Assembly: GCA_045106555.1 (NCBI GenBank)
Contig: JBGCET010000014.1
Location: 1 to 64,000 of the forward strand
Length of the DNA stretch: 64,000 nucleotides
From: JANQOZ01 sp045106555
GTDB taxonomy: Bacteria > Pseudomonadota > Gammaproteobacteria > Xanthomonadales > SZUA-38
Reading direction: 5' to 3'
A model generated the notes under the pieces. That model was not told where the DNA came from and did not search any database. It worked only from the letters and a program-made list of their open reading frames with translations. Each line of letters opens with the position of its first letter. Position 1 is the stretch's first letter. The position numbers were made by a program, and so were the translations under genes. Below are positions 24,651 through 33,594 of the stretch, piece after piece.

Positions 24651-27176
24651 GCTGTCACCAGCGAATTTGTCAAACCGGCGATCGGCAGTCGGCCCTTTGA
24701 CCAAAAGCTGGCCGTGGTCTATTACCTGGCTGCTATCGTTACGCTGAGTTTTTACGGCACCCGAGTCTGCCCTTTTATCGATTCACTCAATCCGTTGATC
24801 GTGATTGCCACCTTTGGCGTGGTGTTTGGTACAGCACTGATTTTTAAGCTCATCTTTGAGGAGCGCATGATGCCTCCCGATGATCCGTTCAGTCGGTCGG
24901 TGACGCAATTTTTCCTGGACGCAGGTCTGTTTGCCGCCGCAGGACTGGCGATCACCACGTTTAACACACTGACCTATGGCTTCCCCGTCGAGTCGGGCCT
25001 GAAGGTGTTAATCGGTTGCATGGCCTTCGGTGTATTTGCCGGGCTGGATAACGGATTGCGCAGAGAGCGCCGGACGCCGCCACCCAAACCCTCCGCTGCG
25101 GACGACGCAAAACGGATTTTCCCCATTACTCGACGGCTGGTTGTCATCTTCTTTGGGATTGCGATTTTTACCGGCCTGGTAACCGCCCTGGTATTGATCA
25201 AGGATATTGACTACGTCATCAAAAATGTTGGGGTCGAGTCACCGGAGTTTTTGCGCCGAGCGGTGTTTCTCGATATCGGGTTTATTCTAGTCACCGTTCT
25301 GGTGCTGTCCTTGCGCCTCATGTGGTCTTACGGCAACAACCTTCGATACATGCTGGGGCTGCAAATCGCGAGCTTAAGTGAAGTATCCAAGGGCCGGCTA
25401 GACACCTTTGTGCCGGTGGTGACCCGGGATGAATTCAGTTTGATTGCGCGTAAGACCAATCAAATGATCCAAACCCTGCGACGGGCCAGTGATGAGCAAA
25501 GCGAACTGTTTCGCGTATCCCTTGCGCTTGCCACGGAGCTTCAGCTTGAGCAGCTGCTGGCGATGATTGTGGCAACCACCCGCACCTTCGTTAATGCCGA
25601 CCGGGTTAGCCTGTTTCTCCATGACCCGCGTACCGACGAGCTCTGGTCAAAGGTTGCTGAGGGGGTGGACGCTGCTGAGGAACTACGGTTTCCTGCCGAC
25701 CAGGGGATTGCCGGCCAGGTGTTTCGTTCCGGCCAGAGTTTGACCATCGACAAGCCCTACGAACACGCCGGATTTAACCGCCGGTTTGACGATCTCACCG
25801 GATATGTGACCCGCAATATTTTGTGTGTCCCCATTGCCGACCGTGACGGCACCATCATTGGGGTGATCCAGGCCCTGAACAAAAACGATGGTCGATTTTC
25901 CCGAGACGATGCGGGACGGCTGCGGGCGTTTGCTGCGCAGGCCTCTGTGGCGCTGGTGAATGCGCAACTGTTTGCCGACTTAAGTCGGATGAAAAACTAT
26001 AACGAATCCATCCTGCGCAGCCTTAGTAATGGCGTCATTACCTTGGATAGTGAGGGGGTGGTGGTGAAGGCCAATCCTGCCGCACTACAAATGATCGATG
26101 AATCCGAGGCGCTATTGGGTAAGGCGCTGGTTGACGTATTGGGTTTGAAAAACCCTTGGCTGGCCGGGCTGGTTTCCAGTAGCGATGAGCAGTATCTGCC
26201 CGACCAGGAACTGGTGTTGGCCAATGACCATCGCCGGTCGATCAATCTGGCGTTGGTGCCGTTGGCGGATTTGTCCGATCACACCATTGGCTCCATGCTG
26301 GTTATCGAAGATTTATCGGAGGAAAAACGGGTAAGGGCTACGCTTGCCCGTTACGTGCCGCATACGGTGGCCGATCGCCTGTTGTCTGATCACGGCGCAA
26401 ATCTGGGCGGCACGGCGCAAAAGGTCACAGTGTTGTTTTCTGATATTCGGGGTTTTACGTCGATCTCTGAACGCATCGGGCCTCGCCAGACGGTGGCTAT
26501 GCTCAATGAGTATTTTGGCGAAATGGCCGAAGCGGTCAGCGAGCAGGGCGGGGTCATCGACAAATACATTGGCGACGCGGTGATGGCGGCGTTCGGCGTG
26601 CCGTTTCCGGCCCAAACAGACGCGGACGCGGCGGTGAAAGCTTCGCTGGACATGCTGCAGCGACTTGAGACGCTCAATACCCTAAGAGCTGGCCGGGGCC
26701 AGGCCCCAATCGACATCGGCATTGGGCTGAACACCGGTGAAGTGGTGGTAGGCAACATCGGGTCGGCCCGGCGGATGGACTACACAGTGATAGGCGACAC
26801 GGTTAATCTGGCGGCTCGCATCGAAGGGGCCTGTAAGAAATACCGCGCCCGGCTCATGATCAGTGAACAAACCCGCCAGGCGCTCAGCGGGAGCTATCCA
26901 GTGCGCCAGATCGACCGGGTTGCCGTTAGAGGTAAGGATACTGCGGTTGGGCTATACCAGGTTTTGGAGCCGGGACCTCTGGCGGAAGCGCAGGCGATGG
27001 CGCGATTTGATCGCTCACTGCAGTGGTACCTGGAAGGGGAGTTTGGCCAGGCAGCGACGGGCTTTGCTCAGCTTGTGTCGACCGATCCAACGGCTGAAAT
27101 GCTGGCCCAGCGGTGTCAAACGCTGGCGAAATCGGCGCCGACGGGTGGCTGGCCGGGGTTTTGGGCCGATCAGTAG
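24648..27176 (+). CDS. Membrane class III adenylate cyclase with HAMP-like, GAF and PAS domains
   Basis: This is an 842-aa protein. Up to six hydrophobic segments lie in residues 20-225, followed by a HAMP-like linker (~225-285), a GAF domain (~296-440, FVNADRVSLFLHDPRTDELWSK in part), a PAS domain (~452-560, ILRSLSNGVITLD) and a CYCc domain (~590-770). Metal-binding Asp are D599 (LFSDIRGFTS) and D643 (KYIGDAVMAAFG). N720 and R724 stabilise the transition state (VNLAAR). The base-selecting pair is K639/T713, as in cyanobacterial adenylate cyclases, so ATP to cAMP is predicted rather than cGMP. The C-terminal ~70 residues are helical. The GAF domain may bind a nucleotide or other small ligand. 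Confidence 0.9.
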   Translation: MAVTSEFVKPAIGSRPFDQKLAVVYYLAAIVTLSFYGTRVCPFIDSLNPLIVIATFGVVFGTALIFKLIFEERMMPPDDPFSRSVTQFFLDAGLFAAAGLAITTFNTLTYGFPVESGLKVLIGCMAFGVFAGLDNGLRRERRTPPPKPSAADDAKRIFPITRRLVVIFFGIAIFTGLVTALVLIKDIDYVIKNVGVESPEFLRRAVFLDIGFILVTVLVLSLRLMWSYGNNLRYMLGLQIASLSEVSKGRLDTFVPVVTRDEFSLIARKTNQMIQTLRRASDEQSELFRVSLALATELQLEQLLAMIVATTRTFVNADRVSLFLHDPRTDELWSKVAEGVDAAEELRFPADQGIAGQVFRSGQSLTIDKPYEHAGFNRRFDDLTGYVTRNILCVPIADRDGTIIGVIQALNKNDGRFSRDDAGRLRAFAAQASVALVNAQLFADLSRMKNYNESILRSLSNGVITLDSEGVVVKANPAALQMIDESEALLGKALVDVLGLKNPWLAGLVSSSDEQYLPDQELVLANDHRRSINLALVPLADLSDHTIGSMLVIEDLSEEKRVRATLARYVPHTVADRLLSDHGANLGGTAQKVTVLFSDIRGFTSISERIGPRQTVAMLNEYFGEMAEAVSEQGGVIDKYIGDAVMAAFGVPFPAQTDADAAVKASLDMLQRLETLNTLRAGRGQAPIDIGIGLNTGEVVVGNIGSARRMDYTVIGDTVNLAARIEGACKKYRARLMISEQTRQALSGSYPVRQIDRVAVRGKDTAVGLYQVLEPGPLAEAQAMARFDRSLQWYLEGEFGQAATGFAQLVSTDPTAEMLAQRCQTLAKSAPTGGWPGFWADQ

Positions 27177-27286
27177 CGGGGGGCATTTCTTTAGGCCTAC
27201 CGACCCTCTAATGCTTGCCGATTAAGTTGATAAAAATCAGCATCTTCCGAACTACTTCAGCAACGATTGCACATTCTCGAGCAATT

Positions 27287-27317
27287 TTAACAAAACGCTA
27301 ACAAATCTTCGTAAAAT
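27287..27317 (+). promoter_or_regulatory. Possible sigma-70 promoter of the Oar-like receptor gene
   Basis: TTAACA (27287-27292) and TAAAAT (27312-27317) lie 19 bp apart in the 249-bp gap before the receptor gene, giving a leader of ~100 nt. The spacing is longer than ideal. The rest of the gap shows no recognisable element. Confidence 0.3.
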
Positions 27318-27425
27318 GGCGCCCGTCGTCTGGGCTGGATTCGTCGCAGGACACGATGTTTCCAACGCCTGAGATTTTCTGGCCATGACTGCATGGCCAT
27401 TACCAGTTCGTAATCGAGGCAAATC

Positions 27426-30400
27426 ATGAAATTGATGAAACCATTGCTTGTTATCGCTGCGATGATGCTAGCGGTGCCAGCATTCGCACAGTTTTCCACT
27501 TCCGGTATCGCGGGTGTGGTCACCGACGAGGCGGGCAATCCGGTACCCGGCGCTGAGGTGTTGGTGGTGCATGAACCCACGGGAACTGCAAAGACGGTGG
27601 TTACCCAGAACAGCGGTCGTTACCGTGCAAACGGATTGAGAGTGGGCGGCCCTTACACGGTTACCATCACTAAGAGCGGATATCAGGGGGATCAGTTCTC
27701 GGAGGTGTACACCGCACTTTCCGATGAATTTGAGCTGGACGCGCAGATCCAGTCGGGTTCAGCCCAGTTAGGGTCCCTGGAAGTTGTAGGCAATGCGGTG
27801 ACGGCCGGAACGTTCGGACCAGATGCCAAAGGCACAATGACCACCATTACCCGAGACCAGATAGAAAATTATCCAACCATTTCTCGGTCGTTGAACGATT
27901 TTGCTCGCCTTGATCCCCGGGTCGTTGTTATTGACAAGTCGCGACAGGAGCTGTCGGTGGCTGGCCAGAACAACCGTTATAACAATCTGACCATCGATAA
28001 CGTTCCAGCCAACGACGAGTTCGGTTTGAATGCATCGGGTCTGCCGGCTCGAAACCAGGTGATCTCGATCGAGACCATCGAAGAATTCCAGATCAACATC
28101 TCGCCGTATGACGTCACTCAGTCCAACTTTAACGGCGCGAGTATCAACGCGATTACCAAAAGCGGCACCAACGAATTTGATGGCAGCGTTTACTACCTGT
28201 TCCGCGATGACAGCTTGATCGGCGAGAACGAAAACGGCGTTGACTTCAACAATTTTGAAGAAGACATCTATGGCTTCACCGTCGGTGGACCCATCATTGA
28301 AGACAAGCTGTTTTTCTTTGCCGGTTACGAGAAGTTTGAGCGCACCGATCCCGGTCCCAGTGTGGGCTTGCTCGGCACGGATCTGGCGACAGAATTCTCG
28401 ACCTCTCGCGCTGACATCGATCGTATCGCCAACATCGCGCAGAACGTTTATGGCTTCGATGCGGGTCAAATAGACTCACCGACCGATCTGAATGACGAAG
28501 ACGAGCAGCTGATCGTCAAACTGGATTGGAACGTGAACGCCACCAACCGTCTGCAGATGACGTATACCAACAACGAAGGTGCCGAGGTGATCATTCCCGA
28601 TCGCAATCGCAACGAGTTTTCGCTGGGTTCCTACTGGTACACCAACCAGGTCGAGCGCGACGCGCTGAGCTTGATTTGGTACAGCGACTGGACGCCCAAC
28701 CTCTCCACGGAGGTCAACGTGTCCATGAGTGATTACCTGAGCACCCCGTTAATCAACTCACGCCTGCCTCAGGTACTGATCGAAACCGATGGCGGTGATG
28801 TGCTGCTGGGTACTGAGCGGTTCCGCCACGCTAACCGGCTCGACACAGAGGTCACGACATTCTTTGCCGCTGCCGATTGGATCCTGGGCGACCACACGAT
28901 AAAGTTCGGCTTTGATTACAAAGAAACCGATATTTTCAACACCTTTGTGTTTTCAAATTTCGGCGAGTATGAGTTTGGCAGCATTGACGCGTTTGAGGCC
29001 GGCACCCCGGATTTCTACCAGCTGCGAATCGGCACCGATCCGAGCGACCCGTTCCCTGCTGCTGACTGGACACTGGAAAACACCGGTTTCTTCATTCAGG
29101 ACACCTGGGACGTGGCCTACGACTTCTCGCTGACCTACGGGGTACGAATCGACATCCCCAGCGTGGATGACTCGCCGCTGTTCAACCCATTGTTCACCGA
29201 TACCTTCGGGTTCCGGAACGATGCCACCATCGACGGCAATGAAATTGTTCAGCCTCGAGTAGGCTTCAACTGGGACATCAGTGAAGGTCAGTACGCCTCA
29301 CAGCTGCGTGGTGGTGTAGGCCTCTTTGCTGGATCTTCTGCCGGTGTTTGGCTTTCCAACCCCTTTACAAACCCCGGTGGCAACGTGAGTGTTTTTCAGG
29401 GTGACGTCGCGTTTAGCGCCGATCCTGACAACCAACCCATCCCCGCTGGCGGTGCCAACTCAGCGCGACAGGACGTGGACGTCGTTGACCCCAACCTTGA
29501 CCAGCCCACCATCTGGCGCACCAACCTGGCCTACGATCGTGAGCTGCCTTGGGGCATCAACGGCACCGCGGAATTGGTGCACACCGAAGTGGAAAATGCG
29601 ATCCAGTATCGGCACCTGAATCTGGGCACGCCCAACGGTTTACTGCCCGATGGCCGCAACAACTACTGGTGTGACGCAACCAACGCTGACGGTGGCCGTT
29701 GCAACCGCGATGCAAACTTCAACGACGTACTGCTCCTGGAAAACACCAGCGAAGGTTCCTCCACCAACTTCACGCTGGATTTCAACAAGCGTATCAACGA
29801 CAACTGGGCGGTTCGACTGGGCAAGACCTGGAGTCGTTCGGATGCGGTTAACCCTGGCACATCCAGTCGAGCGATTTCTAACTGGAACAACCGTGCAACC
29901 TTCAATCCCAATGAAGAGCAGGAAACCACGGCCAACTACGAGATTCAGAGCCGCACCGTGGCCAGCATCGAATTCCGCGACAACTTATTCGGTGACTTGG
30001 AAACGGCGGTCACCATGTTCTACGAGCGTCGTTCAGGTCGGCCTTTCAGTTTCACCTTTGACAACGACGCCAACGGCGATTTCATCCGCGATAACGACCT
30101 TCTGTTTGTGCCCGCCGCGCCGGGTGATGTGGAATTCACCAACGCCGCTGACGAAGCCGCCTTCTTCGCCCTGGTGGACGCAACGCCCTGTCTGTCCAAG
30201 TTCAGCGGAACGGTGGTTACCCGAAACCATTGCCGCAGTGAATCTGTTGGATCGCTGGATGTCAGCATCCGCCAGGAGCTTCCGTTCTTCGAGTGGGGTT
30301 CCAGCGAGGTTTACCTGAACATTCTGAACTTTGGCAACCTCATCAACGATGAGTGGGGTCGGATCGATCAGGTGCCTTTTGAGTACGTCGCTGAGGTGGT

Positions 30401-30530
30401 GAATTTTGAAGGTCTGACCGCTGACGGTCGCTACATCTACGACTTAACCCGGGACAATTTCACCAGCCGTCAAGACGGCGTTGGCCAATCGCGATGGCAG
30501 GTTCAGCTGGGCGTGAAAGTTCGCTTCTAA
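27426..30530 (+). CDS. Oar-like TonB-dependent outer-membrane receptor
   Basis: This is a 1034-aa protein. The signal peptide (1-22, ending AFAQ) is followed by a carboxypeptidase-regulatory-like Ig fold (~24-105: SGIAGVVTDEAGNPVPGAEV), a plug domain (~115-230, containing VAGQNNRYNNLTIDNVPANDEFG, quoted here in part: NNLTIDNVPANDEFG) and a large beta-barrel ending in the outer-membrane signal WQVQLGVKVRF with terminal Phe. The CarboxypepD-reg plus plug plus barrel order is that of Oar proteins, first known from Myxococcus. Ligand unknown; oligosaccharide, peptide or secreted-protein handling are all possible. A strong terminator follows directly. Confidence 0.92.
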   Translation: MKLMKPLLVIAAMMLAVPAFAQFSTSGIAGVVTDEAGNPVPGAEVLVVHEPTGTAKTVVTQNSGRYRANGLRVGGPYTVTITKSGYQGDQFSEVYTALSDEFELDAQIQSGSAQLGSLEVVGNAVTAGTFGPDAKGTMTTITRDQIENYPTISRSLNDFARLDPRVVVIDKSRQELSVAGQNNRYNNLTIDNVPANDEFGLNASGLPARNQVISIETIEEFQINISPYDVTQSNFNGASINAITKSGTNEFDGSVYYLFRDDSLIGENENGVDFNNFEEDIYGFTVGGPIIEDKLFFFAGYEKFERTDPGPSVGLLGTDLATEFSTSRADIDRIANIAQNVYGFDAGQIDSPTDLNDEDEQLIVKLDWNVNATNRLQMTYTNNEGAEVIIPDRNRNEFSLGSYWYTNQVERDALSLIWYSDWTPNLSTEVNVSMSDYLSTPLINSRLPQVLIETDGGDVLLGTERFRHANRLDTEVTTFFAAADWILGDHTIKFGFDYKETDIFNTFVFSNFGEYEFGSIDAFEAGTPDFYQLRIGTDPSDPFPAADWTLENTGFFIQDTWDVAYDFSLTYGVRIDIPSVDDSPLFNPLFTDTFGFRNDATIDGNEIVQPRVGFNWDISEGQYASQLRGGVGLFAGSSAGVWLSNPFTNPGGNVSVFQGDVAFSADPDNQPIPAGGANSARQDVDVVDPNLDQPTIWRTNLAYDRELPWGINGTAELVHTEVENAIQYRHLNLGTPNGLLPDGRNNYWCDATNADGGRCNRDANFNDVLLLENTSEGSSTNFTLDFNKRINDNWAVRLGKTWSRSDAVNPGTSSRAISNWNNRATFNPNEEQETTANYEIQSRTVASIEFRDNLFGDLETAVTMFYERRSGRPFSFTFDNDANGDFIRDNDLLFVPAAPGDVEFTNAADEAAFFALVDATPCLSKFSGTVVTRNHCRSESVGSLDVSIRQELPFFEWGSSEVYLNILNFGNLINDEWGRIDQVPFEYVAEVVNFEGLTADGRYIYDLTRDNFTSRQDGVGQSRWQVQLGVKVRF

Positions 30531-30554
30531 CGCTCACCCTAAAAAGCGATTCTT

Positions 30555-30590
30555 AAAACCGCCCCGGAATGGGTTCTGGGGCGGTTTTTT
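30555..30590 (+). terminator. Rho-independent terminator after the Oar-like gene
   Basis: The perfect 11-bp stem AAAACCGCCCC (30555-30565) / GGGGCGGTTTT (30578-30588), with a 12-base loop, runs into a six-T tract (30585-30590). It lies 24 bp past the receptor stop. Confidence 0.93.
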
Positions 30591-30655
30591 CGTTTATGAA
30601 CGAAGGTTTCAACCTGTTGTGGCGGGCCGGTGCAGGCTATAAACTCCCAGCCGTG

Positions 30656-32086
30656 ATGACCAATAGACAGAAAAATCTGCCGACGCGGGCAGTTGGCGTA
30701 CTTCTTGGCTTAAGCCTGTGGTTCTCCGTCGGTCAGGTGCTGGCAGTGGGTTTCGGCGAGATTGAGATGGATTCCTATCTTAATCAACCTTTTGAAGCCA
30801 CCGTAGAGCTGCTGAACGCCGGCGATGTGAGCAACTTGTCGGTTATGTTGGCTGGACCTTCCCGCTACCAGCAGATGGATATTTCTCCGCCGCGCAACCT
30901 CGGCGGCTACTCAGCCAGTTTGACCCTGCGCGATGGCGCTCAGGTCGTCCGCATTAGCTCCCGGCAGCCGGTCACCGACCTGGTGGTCGACCTGGTGTTG
31001 ATGATGAACGCTGACGACAGCGAAAGCGTTCGCCACTATCCGGTTATTATAGATTTTGCCCCTCAGCTTGATGACGTGGTGGTGACTGCTGCCCCGGTAC
31101 AGCGCAGTGCGGAGCCTACGCGTGTGACACCGGTGCCTGCTCCCAGTCGAGTGGCGGCAGTGCGTTCGGGCAATTCCTATGGTCCAGTGCAATCGGGACA
31201 GACCCTTTCAGGCATCGTTGCCGGCATTGTTGGTGATCAGGACATCAACGGATACGATTTCATGCAGGCGATTGTGGACCTGAATCCCCAAGCATTCGGC
31301 AATGGCGATATGAACCGCCTGCGCGCCGGGGTCAGTCTGGTTTTGCCCGACATTGCTGGGTTTACGCCCCAGGTGCTTTCCGCAAAGGAGGCGGTGCGGG
31401 ACGTCACCAGGGCGCAAGAAATGCCTGCCGGTCCAACGACCACGCCAGAAGCGGAGCTCCCGGCCCCATCATCCGGCGGTCCTGATGAGATCGTCCGAGC
31501 TGATGTGGACGAAGACTCCAGACTGGAGTTGGTCGGTACACCCACCAGCGGCGAAATTTTGAATTCCCTCAATCGATGGCTGGATGAAGATGATGCTGAA
31601 CTGGGCGTGCGGGCTCAGGAAGCGCGAAGAGATTTGGCGTACGCCACTGCCGAAATTGAGACCTACCGCAAGGAAAACGACGTACTTAAAGGACGCGTCG
31701 GTGAGTTGGAAGGGCGGATTGAGTCCCTGCGCAAGCTCATTGCCTTGCGCGCTGCTGAGGAACAATCTGAACTAACGTCAGGACTGTCTTCCAGCGCTGG
31801 CGCATCGGCTCCCGATTTGCCGAGCGCTGAGGCGGCTGCGCCCGTAGCGATTGAATCTGAGCTGGCGGCATCCGTGAGCAGGCCCGACGATACACAATCT
31901 GGCGGCGGATTGGGTTGGTGGCCTTGGGTTCTGGGTGTTGTGACACTGTTGGTTGTTACCATCGTGGTTTGGTATCGAGGTCGCCGGGAAGATCAGGTGC
32001 GCGCCCAGCGAACCGCTGACCTTGTCCACCGTATTCAGCAAGCCGGTAAAAAACCTACCGGTGAATACGACGCTGTCGAGGACTAG
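30656..32086 (+). CDS. FimV-like LysM membrane protein, short form
   Basis: This is a 476-aa protein. The signal peptide (~1-30) precedes the FimV N-terminal domain (~31-140: GFGEIEMDSYLNQPFEATVE). Next come a LysM-like peptidoglycan-binding segment (~180-240, YGPVQSGQTLSGIVAGI), a low-complexity linker, a coiled coil (~305-370) and a transmembrane helix (~427-447, WWPWVLGVVTLLVVTIVVW) with a short basic tail. Pseudomonas FimV/TspA proteins are about twice as long and end in a cytoplasmic TPR FimV_C domain, which is missing here. A role in polar localisation, type IV pili or peptidoglycan association is inferred from the N-terminal half. The ATG at 30656 starts the recognisable signal peptide. 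Confidence 0.85.
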   Translation: MTNRQKNLPTRAVGVLLGLSLWFSVGQVLAVGFGEIEMDSYLNQPFEATVELLNAGDVSNLSVMLAGPSRYQQMDISPPRNLGGYSASLTLRDGAQVVRISSRQPVTDLVVDLVLMMNADDSESVRHYPVIIDFAPQLDDVVVTAAPVQRSAEPTRVTPVPAPSRVAAVRSGNSYGPVQSGQTLSGIVAGIVGDQDINGYDFMQAIVDLNPQAFGNGDMNRLRAGVSLVLPDIAGFTPQVLSAKEAVRDVTRAQEMPAGPTTTPEAELPAPSSGGPDEIVRADVDEDSRLELVGTPTSGEILNSLNRWLDEDDAELGVRAQEARRDLAYATAEIETYRKENDVLKGRVGELEGRIESLRKLIALRAAEEQSELTSGLSSSAGASAPDLPSAEAAAPVAIESELAASVSRPDDTQSGGGLGWWPWVLGVVTLLVVTIVVWYRGRREDQVRAQRTADLVHRIQQAGKKPTGEYDAVED

Positions 32087-32176
32087 TTCCTCCCTCAACT
32101 TTCCAACCCGTTTAGAATCGGACAGCCTGATCTGCCGAAGTTATACTGTGGTGTCTTTTTTCACAGTCTCTTTTTC

Positions 32177-33550
32177 ATGTCTGATTTTCTCACTGATACC
32201 GTCAACATTACTCCTACCCGTGGCATGGACGTGCTGTCCCAGCAGGAGGTGGCTAGGCTGCACTTGGCTGGCCACAGCGGCATGCACGATCTGTTTCGCC
32301 GCTGCTGCCTGGCAATTCTGAACAGTGGGCACGATCAGGACGATGCTCAGGAGCTGATGAAAACCTATGAAGATTTTCAAATCCAGGTCCTGCAGCAGGA
32401 CCGAGGTATCAAACTGCAGTTAACCAACGCACCGGCCGAGGCGTTTGTTGATGGTCGTCTGATCGAAGGCATCCGGGAGATGCTGTTTGACGTGCTGCGG
32501 GACATTGTATTTGTGCACAGTCAGATCTCCGCTGACGAGTTTGACCTGAGCAACGGCGAAGGCCTGACCAACGCGGTTTTTTCCATATTGCGCCACGCAG
32601 GTGTCTTCAACCCCGGTGACGACCCCAATATGGTGGTGTGCTGGGGTGGACATAGCATTTCCCGCATCGAATACGACTATACAAAAAAGGTCGGCTACCA
32701 CCTGGGGCTTCGAGGTTTGGACATCTGCACAGGGTGCGGACCGGGGGCGATGAAAGGGCCAATGAAAGGGGCCTCCGTTGCCCACCGGAAACAGCGCACC
32801 TATCCGGCGCGCTATGTTGGCATATCAGAACCGGGCATTATTGCTGCCGAAGCGCCGAATCCGATTGTGAACCAGCTGGTGATCATGCCGGATATTGAAA
32901 AAAGACTAGAGGCATTTGTCCGCTTCGGTCATGGGATCATTGTGTTTCCCGGTGGCGTGGGTACCTGCGAGGAAATTCTCTATCTGTTGGGGTTACTGCT
33001 GGATCCTGCGAACAGCCACTTGCCGTTTCCTCTGGTGTTTACGGGCCCACCGGAGAGTAAAGCCTATTTTGAACAAATTGATGAGTTTATTGGAGCCACT
33101 CTGGGTGCCGCGGCTCAGCGCAAATACGAGATTTTTGTGGATGACCCGGAAGGGGTGGCACGGCGCATGAAGGCCGGCATGGCGGAGGTGCGTCAGCATC
33201 GCCGCGATACCAAAGACGCTTTTTTCTACAACTGGGGCCTGACCATTCCTCAGCCCTTTCAGGTGCCGTTTGATCCTACCCACGCCAATATGTTGGATCT
33301 GGCTCTGCATCGCGATCAACCGGCCCACGATCTGGCCGCAAATTTGCGTCGCGCGTTTTCCGGCATTGTGGCCGGCAACGTAAAGGAAAACGGACTGAGG
33401 GCCATCCAGCAACACGGTAAGTTTAAGATGCGCGGGGAACCGGACATCATGCAGCGACTGGATCGTTTGCTGGCATCGTTTGTTGAGCAGCAGCGGATGA
33501 AGTTGCCCGGTAAAAAATACATTCCCTGTTACGAGTTGGTGACGGACTGA
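32177..33550 (+). CDS. ppnN: Pyrimidine/purine nucleotide 5'-monophosphate nucleosidase
   Basis: This is a 457-aa homologue of E. coli PpnN (YgdH, 454 aa), which hydrolyses nucleotide monophosphates to base and ribose 5-phosphate and is activated by (p)ppGpp. The central LOG-type Rossmann domain has the ligand-binding GCGPGAMKGPMKGA and FPGGVGTCEE motifs. The N- and C-terminal regions match the DUF3412/DUF4478 extensions of PpnN (for example the C-terminal NVKENGLRAIQQHGKFKMRG). The start ATG at 32177 gives the standard length. Confidence 0.94.
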   Translation: MSDFLTDTVNITPTRGMDVLSQQEVARLHLAGHSGMHDLFRRCCLAILNSGHDQDDAQELMKTYEDFQIQVLQQDRGIKLQLTNAPAEAFVDGRLIEGIREMLFDVLRDIVFVHSQISADEFDLSNGEGLTNAVFSILRHAGVFNPGDDPNMVVCWGGHSISRIEYDYTKKVGYHLGLRGLDICTGCGPGAMKGPMKGASVAHRKQRTYPARYVGISEPGIIAAEAPNPIVNQLVIMPDIEKRLEAFVRFGHGIIVFPGGVGTCEEILYLLGLLLDPANSHLPFPLVFTGPPESKAYFEQIDEFIGATLGAAAQRKYEIFVDDPEGVARRMKAGMAEVRQHRRDTKDAFFYNWGLTIPQPFQVPFDPTHANMLDLALHRDQPAHDLAANLRRAFSGIVAGNVKENGLRAIQQHGKFKMRGEPDIMQRLDRLLASFVEQQRMKLPGKKYIPCYELVTD

Positions 33551-33594
33551 TGGGTGTCTGATCTTGATGGTCGTTGAGCGCCGTGGAGCCTGAT

